A stretch of DNA of 64,000 nucleotides, from contig DASQGZ010000048.1 in assembly GCA_035632315.1 (NCBI GenBank), positions 1 through 64,000 of the forward strand, in the 5' to 3' direction. Shown piece after piece: positions 60,411 through 64,000 of this stretch. Numbering within the stretch: the stretch's first letter is position 1; the number at the start of each line of letters is the position of its first letter. Source of the DNA: JAFDZW01 sp035632315. Lineage in GTDB: Bacteria > Bacteroidota > Ignavibacteria > Palsa-1295. The notes under the pieces were generated by a model, which was not told the DNA's origin, searched no databases, and saw nothing but the letters and a program-made list of their open reading frames with translations. Both the position numbers and the translations under genes were made by a program.

Positions 60411-60749
60411 AATAGTATTGTGAATTGGTGAAAAACCTCAAGTATTGCCACTCTATTATATTAGGTCGAATGGCGATCGACGTCCGGGCTGCGATCTTAC
60501 AAATTGTAAGCCTGTAACGGGATAGAGCAAATATGAAGTTCCGCCTATTTTGTTGTGGACGGTTAGCACCTGACTCTCAGAAATTTGATAGTGGGTCAGT
60601 TTAGATGAGAATATCCGAACGATGTCATTGCGAGCGAAGCGAGGCAATCTAAAATCTCGAAATTGTGCCACCGGTCAAGATTTTAGATTGCTTCGTCGTC
60701 GCTACGCGACTTCCTCGCAATGACATTATCTTGAAATTAATCAATTACA
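60411..60749. other. 339-bp gene-free region between a lipoprotein gene and purB
   Basis: No coding frame. It contains a nested palindromic element at 60623-60725 next to purB's 3' end; the rest is AT-leaning DNA where the lipoprotein promoter is expected. No convincing promoter box was found. Confidence 0.6.
60623..60725. repeat. 103-bp nested palindromic element
   Basis: The ends TGTCATTGCGAG (60623-60634) and CTCGCAATGACA (60714-60725) are exact complements. Inside, GCAATCTAAAATCT (60644-60657) pairs exactly with AGATTTTAGATTGC (60678-60691). The CATTGCGAGCGAAGC/GATTGCTTCGTC wording is like a short palindromic intergenic repeat seen in diverse bacteria. It lies 24 bases beyond the purB stop, so it may also act as a terminator-like structure. 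Confidence 0.85.
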
Positions 60750-62063
60750 TTACAGCCCCACTCGCTTAAAGATCATATCGACATATTTGAATGCCGCTCG
60801 CGGGTCGAACGCTCCGTCGAGCGCTTCTTTTGAGATTCGTCCGACAATCTCAGGATCGGCTTCTAAAAGTGAGCGAAACGTAATGTGAGCATCTTTTCCT
60901 TCGGCTGCTAACTCCCAAACTTTCATCGCATTGCGCTGAACGATCTTGTAGCTGTCATCGCGTGAGAGACCGCTTTTTGTGAGCAGAAGTAATACCGGCT
61001 GCGAAAACACAAGCCCGCGCGTCAGATCGAGGTTTCGCTTCATTGCTTCGGGATAGACATACATCGTTTCGATGGTTTTCCTCATCAAATAAAGCATGTA
61101 ATCAAGCGTGATCGTCGCATCGGGACCGATAACGCGTTCGGTCGAGCTATGGCTGATATCACGCTCGTGCCAGAGCGCAACGTTTTCCATTGCGGTTGCG
61201 GCGTATCCGCGCAAGAGTCGTGCAAGCCCCGTCACGCGCTCCATTGTAATTGGGTTGCGCTTATGCGGCATCGCCGACGAGCCCTTCTGTCCTTTCGAGA
61301 AAAATTCTTCCGCTTCGCGGACTTCCGTTCGCTGCAAATGGCGAAGTTCGATGGCGATCTTTTCAAGACTTGCTCCGACGAGTGCAATGGTTGTGAAAAA
61401 CTCTGCGTGACGGTCACGCTGAACGATCTGTGTCGAGATCGGGTCGGGCGTGAGACCTAATTTTTTACAGACATACTCTTCGACCGAAGGATCGAGATGC
61501 TCATACGTGCCGACAGCGCCGGAGATCTTCCCGGCAGAAATTGTCTTCACCGCATGTTCCATCCGCTCGCGGCAGCGTTTGGCTTCCGCATAAAAAACGG
61601 CAAGCTTTAATCCAAATGTCGTTGGCTCGGCATGAATACCGTGCGTCCTGCCGATACACGGTGTTAATTTATATTCGAGCGCGCGTTTACCGAGCGCCGC
61701 AATAAGCCTGTCGATTCCACCAAGTAATAATTCGCCGGCTTGTTTGCATTGAACCGAGAATGCCGTATCGACGACATCGCTCGAGGTCATCCCCAGATGG
61801 ATAAATCTGGAATCGGGACCGACATACTCTGCAACATTCGTCAGAAATGCGATGACATCGTGTTTCGTCTCTTCTTCGATCTCGAGGACGCGCTTGGTAT
61901 CGAACTTCGCCGTTTTACGGATTCCGGCGGTCGTTCCCTTCGGAATGACGCCCAGTTCTTCCTGTTTCTCACAGGCAAGCAGCTCTATTTCAAGCCAGAT
62001 CTTAAACCTGTTCTCGTCTGTCCAGATTGCCCCCATTTCGGGGCGGGTGTAGCGTGGGATCAT
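60750..62063 (-). CDS. purB: adenylosuccinate lyase
   Basis: A 437-residue fumarase/aspartase-superfamily lyase. The signature loop SSAMPHKRNPI (about residues 256-266) carries the catalytic serine region, and HLGMTSSDVVDTA (about 97-109) and GRTHGIHAEPT (about 138-148) hold catalytic residues. It cleaves SAICAR and adenylosuccinate in purine synthesis. Its start overlaps the toxin stop by four bases (62060-62063), so purB is tied translationally to the toxin gene. Confidence 0.97.
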   Translation of the reverse strand: MIPRYTRPEMGAIWTDENRFKIWLEIELLACEKQEELGVIPKGTTAGIRKTAKFDTKRVLEIEEETKHDVIAFLTNVAEYVGPDSRFIHLGMTSSDVVDTAFSVQCKQAGELLLGGIDRLIAALGKRALEYKLTPCIGRTHGIHAEPTTFGLKLAVFYAEAKRCRERMEHAVKTISAGKISGAVGTYEHLDPSVEEYVCKKLGLTPDPISTQIVQRDRHAEFFTTIALVGASLEKIAIELRHLQRTEVREAEEFFSKGQKGSSAMPHKRNPITMERVTGLARLLRGYAATAMENVALWHERDISHSSTERVIGPDATITLDYMLYLMRKTIETMYVYPEAMKRNLDLTRGLVFSQPVLLLLTKSGLSRDDSYKIVQRNAMKVWELAAEGKDAHITFRSLLEADPEIVGRISKEALDGAFDPRAAFKYVDMIFKRVGL

Positions 62064-62356
62064 GCGCGATCTTTTATCAAATGGTCAACGTCTCGTGAAT
62101 GATGTAAACACCCAACAAGAATAATTTGGTCGGAGAGAATATAATAAAAGAGTGAAAACGGAAAACGTCTCAGTTGCGCTTTTCTGTATCGATGAATTGT
62201 TTTGGGAAACGACAATGGGTACTCGCCAATAAAAGACATTGTGTGCTCAACGATAGAAATAAACTCATCACCCAAACCACGTCGCTCGTTATCATACCAC
62301 TCTGCCGCTTCAGAAATATCCCGAATCGCGGCGGGGTCAGTAATGATATTAAACAT
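62060..62356 (-). CDS. RelE/ParE-type toxin
   Basis: A 98-residue protein with the ParE pattern: AIRDISEAAEWYDNERRGLGDEFI (about 9-32, given here as ISEAAEWYDNERRGLG), FPKTIHRYRKAQLRRFPFSL (50-69) and a final strand IILVGCLHHSRD (78-89). It belongs to the toxin partner of type II systems that act on gyrase or mRNA. It overlaps its antitoxin upstream (62349-62356) and the purB start downstream. Confidence 0.85.
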   Translation of the reverse strand: MFNIITDPAAIRDISEAAEWYDNERRGLGDEFISIVEHTMSFIGEYPLSFPKTIHRYRKAQLRRFPFSLFYYILSDQIILVGCLHHSRDVDHLIKDRA

Positions 62357-62576
62357 GCTTCCGGCGAGCTTTCAGTTCAGCTAATGCCTGCTCCCACGGG
62401 ATCCTAGTTTCCGGATGTTCAAGAAAATCTTTTAAACGCTCCTCCAGTACGTTCGTCTGCCACTGGGGTATTTCAACCACAGCGTCAGAATCATCCGGAA
62501 CGCCTGCCCAAAGCATCTCGGCGAGCTTTGCACGCTCGTAAATGCTCATCGCCTCAATTTCCGTCTTCGTCAACAT
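62349..62576 (-). CDS. addiction-module antitoxin (RelB-like, TIGR02574-type)
   Basis: A 75-residue antitoxin. The N-terminal LTKTEIEAMSIYERAKLAEM is the helical part, and a Trp-rich tail (WAGVPDD, IPQWQTNVLEERLKD and IPWEQALAEL) fits the ParE-partner 'addiction module component' group. The tail should wrap the toxin. It overlaps the toxin gene by eight bases, the standard order with antitoxin first. It starts 36 bases before the CCA gene's end. Confidence 0.85.
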   Translation of the reverse strand: MLTKTEIEAMSIYERAKLAEMLWAGVPDDSDAVVEIPQWQTNVLEERLKDFLEHPETRIPWEQALAELKARRKHV

Positions 62577-62611
62577 TCCACATTCTCCTTGGTTACTAAA
62601 AGCTTCCAGAT

Positions 62612-64000
62612 TTACTTCGGTTCCGTACGAGCCTTTTCCCGCTCTGTCAGCGGATTCGCAGCAACGATCTCATCCTTGATCTTTAACATATATTCTTTTG
62701 CTGCTTCATGATCGTTCGGGATGATGCCGTCGAGAATAGCATTCTCGATCGCATCTTTTATCAGTCCGACAGTTTTCGACGGCGGTAATCCGGCGATCTG
62801 CATGATCTCCTCGCCGCGCACCGGCGACTGGAATGAACGCATCTTGTCCTTTTCCTCGACTTCCTGCATCTTCGACCACACCAGATCGTAGTTGCCCTGA
62901 TATTTGCGGCTGAGCTTCGGGTTCTTCGAGGTAATATCCGCGCGGCAAAGCGTCATCAGATCCTCGATGTCATTGCCGGCTTCGAAGAGCACGCGCCGCA
63001 CGGCGCTATCGGTGACGCCTTCATCTACCAGCGCCATTGGGCGCATGTGCAAGCGCACGAGTTTTTGGACATACTTCGCCGCATCGATCGGCAGTTTCAT
63101 CCGCCTGAATATCTTTTCAACCCACCGCGCACCGATGATATCGTGCCCGTAGAATGTCCATCCGTAGCTGTCGCGAAACGATTTTGTTTTCGGCTTTGCA
63201 ACATCGTGAAGCAGCGCCGCAAAACGCAGCCATACATTTTCCGTCATCTCGGCGGCGTTATCGAGTACGCGCATTGTGTGTTTGAATACATCTTTATGCG
63301 CATATTCCTGCACCCCAACCGTCATCAGATCGACGCCAGAAAGTTTTGCAATTTCGGGAAAGACAAGATCGAGAAGGCCCGTTTCGTATAGAACAACAAT
63401 GCCGATGCTCGGGCGAGGCGATGCCATGATCTTCATAAATTCGTCCGTGATGCGCTCCTGCGAAACGATCTTGGTGCGTTCGCGCATTGCGTGCATTGCA
63501 TCAAGTGCTTCGGGAACGATATCAAATTCAAGCTGCGCCGCAAACCTCGCGGCGCGCATCATCCGTAACGGATCGTCTTCGAATGTCGCCTCGGGCGCAA
63601 GTGGGGTGCGAAGAATTTTCGAATCGAGATCATTTAACCCGTCATAGAGATCGACGATCTCTCCGAAGGCAAGGGAGTTCAGTGATGCCGCAAGAGCATT
63701 GACCGTAAAATCACGCCGCGCAAGATCGTCTTCAAGCGTGCCTTCTTCGGTAACGGGATTGCGCGAAGCCGAGCGATACGATTCTTTGCGGGCGCCGACA
63801 AATTCGAGTTTCACGTCACCGATCTCGACCATTGCTGTACGAAATTTTTCGTACACTACCACATGCGCACCTTCGAATTCGGACGCGACACGCTTGGCAA
63901 ATGAGACGCCATCGCCAATGACCGTGATATCAATGTCGCGGTCGTTGCCGCGGCCGAGAAGAACGTCACGAACAAATCCGCCGACAACGTAGGCGCTCAC
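62612..64000 (-). CDS. CCA tRNA nucleotidyltransferase/poly(A) polymerase family protein with HD domain (partial)
   Basis: The 462 visible residues run off the right edge. VVGGFVRDVLLGRGNDRDID opens the head domain with the GGFVRD loop and DxD metal site (near residues 7-26 of the visible part), then RRDFTVNALA and DPLRMMRAARFAAQLEF are canonical. An HD-type motif (ALLHDVAKPKTK) follows. It could be the CCA-adding enzyme; a poly(A) polymerase is the alternative. tRNA-Ser in this window lacks an encoded CCA, which makes a CCA enzyme necessary. The visible start codon is GTG but the family usually has about 10-30 residues before GGFVRD, so the real start lies outside. Confidence 0.9.
   Translation of the reverse strand: MSAYVVGGFVRDVLLGRGNDRDIDITVIGDGVSFAKRVASEFEGAHVVVYEKFRTAMVEIGDVKLEFVGARKESYRSASRNPVTEEGTLEDDLARRDFTVNALAASLNSLAFGEIVDLYDGLNDLDSKILRTPLAPEATFEDDPLRMMRAARFAAQLEFDIVPEALDAMHAMRERTKIVSQERITDEFMKIMASPRPSIGIVVLYETGLLDLVFPEIAKLSGVDLMTVGVQEYAHKDVFKHTMRVLDNAAEMTENVWLRFAALLHDVAKPKTKSFRDSYGWTFYGHDIIGARWVEKIFRRMKLPIDAAKYVQKLVRLHMRPMALVDEGVTDSAVRRVLFEAGNDIEDLMTLCRADITSKNPKLSRKYQGNYDLVWSKMQEVEEKDKMRSFQSPVRGEEIMQIAGLPPSKTVGLIKDAIENAILDGIIPNDHEAAKEYMLKIKDEIVAANPLTEREKARTEPK

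Noticed and set aside
1..64000. CRISPR arrays, insertion sequences, integrases and rRNA genes
   Set aside because: No repeat-spacer pattern, transposase or integrase motif, or rRNA sequence was recognised anywhere in the window.

Overview
The window reads as chromosome of a bacterium in the FCB group, on the Bacteroidota/Chlorobiota side (a Kapaibacteria- or Ignavibacteria-like lineage is my best guess). The reasons are seven large secreted proteins ending in a type IX secretion (T9SS, Por) sorting domain, a PorZ-like propeller protein, choice-of-anchor (HYDIN/ASPM) repeats, BshA of bacillithiol synthesis, weak Shine-Dalgarno use and many TTG/GTG starts. This is inferred from gene content; no rRNA gene is present. 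I see no phage, insertion sequence, integron or CRISPR array.

Layout. 1-6551: a co-directional sugar operon with nucleotidyltransferase, split transketolase, class III aminotransferase, SDR, KdsC-like phosphatase and NeuB-like synthase. It looks like a complete but unfamiliar ulosonic acid pathway. 6644-7417: a di-iron sterol desaturase-like hydroxylase. 7418-7798: gene-free DNA with a hairpin and a 12-bp inverted-repeat element. 7799-14257: a 1010-aa T9SS cargo, tRNA-Val, a small ferredoxin-fold-like protein, a membrane gluzincin-TPR protein and a YigZ protein. 14302-22955: bshA, two glycosyltransferases, a methyltransferase, a DUF2961/GH172-type secreted protein, prmC and dtd. 23014-35110: four tandem secreted paralogues built on an IgGFc-binding-like domain. 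35107-40753: comEC, then on the minus strand kbl, mtnN and a class V aminotransferase. 40825-45860: tRNA-Ser, two TatA-family genes, a 46-aa membrane protein, purQ/purS, a lipoprotein and a protein with 80-residue tandem repeats. 45941-50828: pssA-psd-purC-outer-membrane-protein operon, then divergent dnaX. 50859-64000: a nuclease-fold orphan, rlmD-like gene, FmdB, PorZ-like protein, ribH, a degenerate FtsE-like ATPase, yraN, two lipoproteins, purB, a ParE/antitoxin pair and the start of a CCA-type nucleotidyltransferase.

Between genes there is a layer of repeats that the genes do not explain. At least eight junctions hold short arrays with exact 7-base periodicity (units such as ACTGACC, ATTCTCA, TTGAGAA, ATTCAAA, ATATACT). 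Some abut or supply start and stop codons. Three further junctions hold imperfect to perfect long inverted repeats of about 86-111 bp, one with a half-copy elsewhere.

Most interesting: the predicted ulosonate operon, the intergenic heptamer family, the four-gene T9SS/IgGFc-binding array, and an FtsE-like ATPase that has lost four classes of ATPase motif residues.
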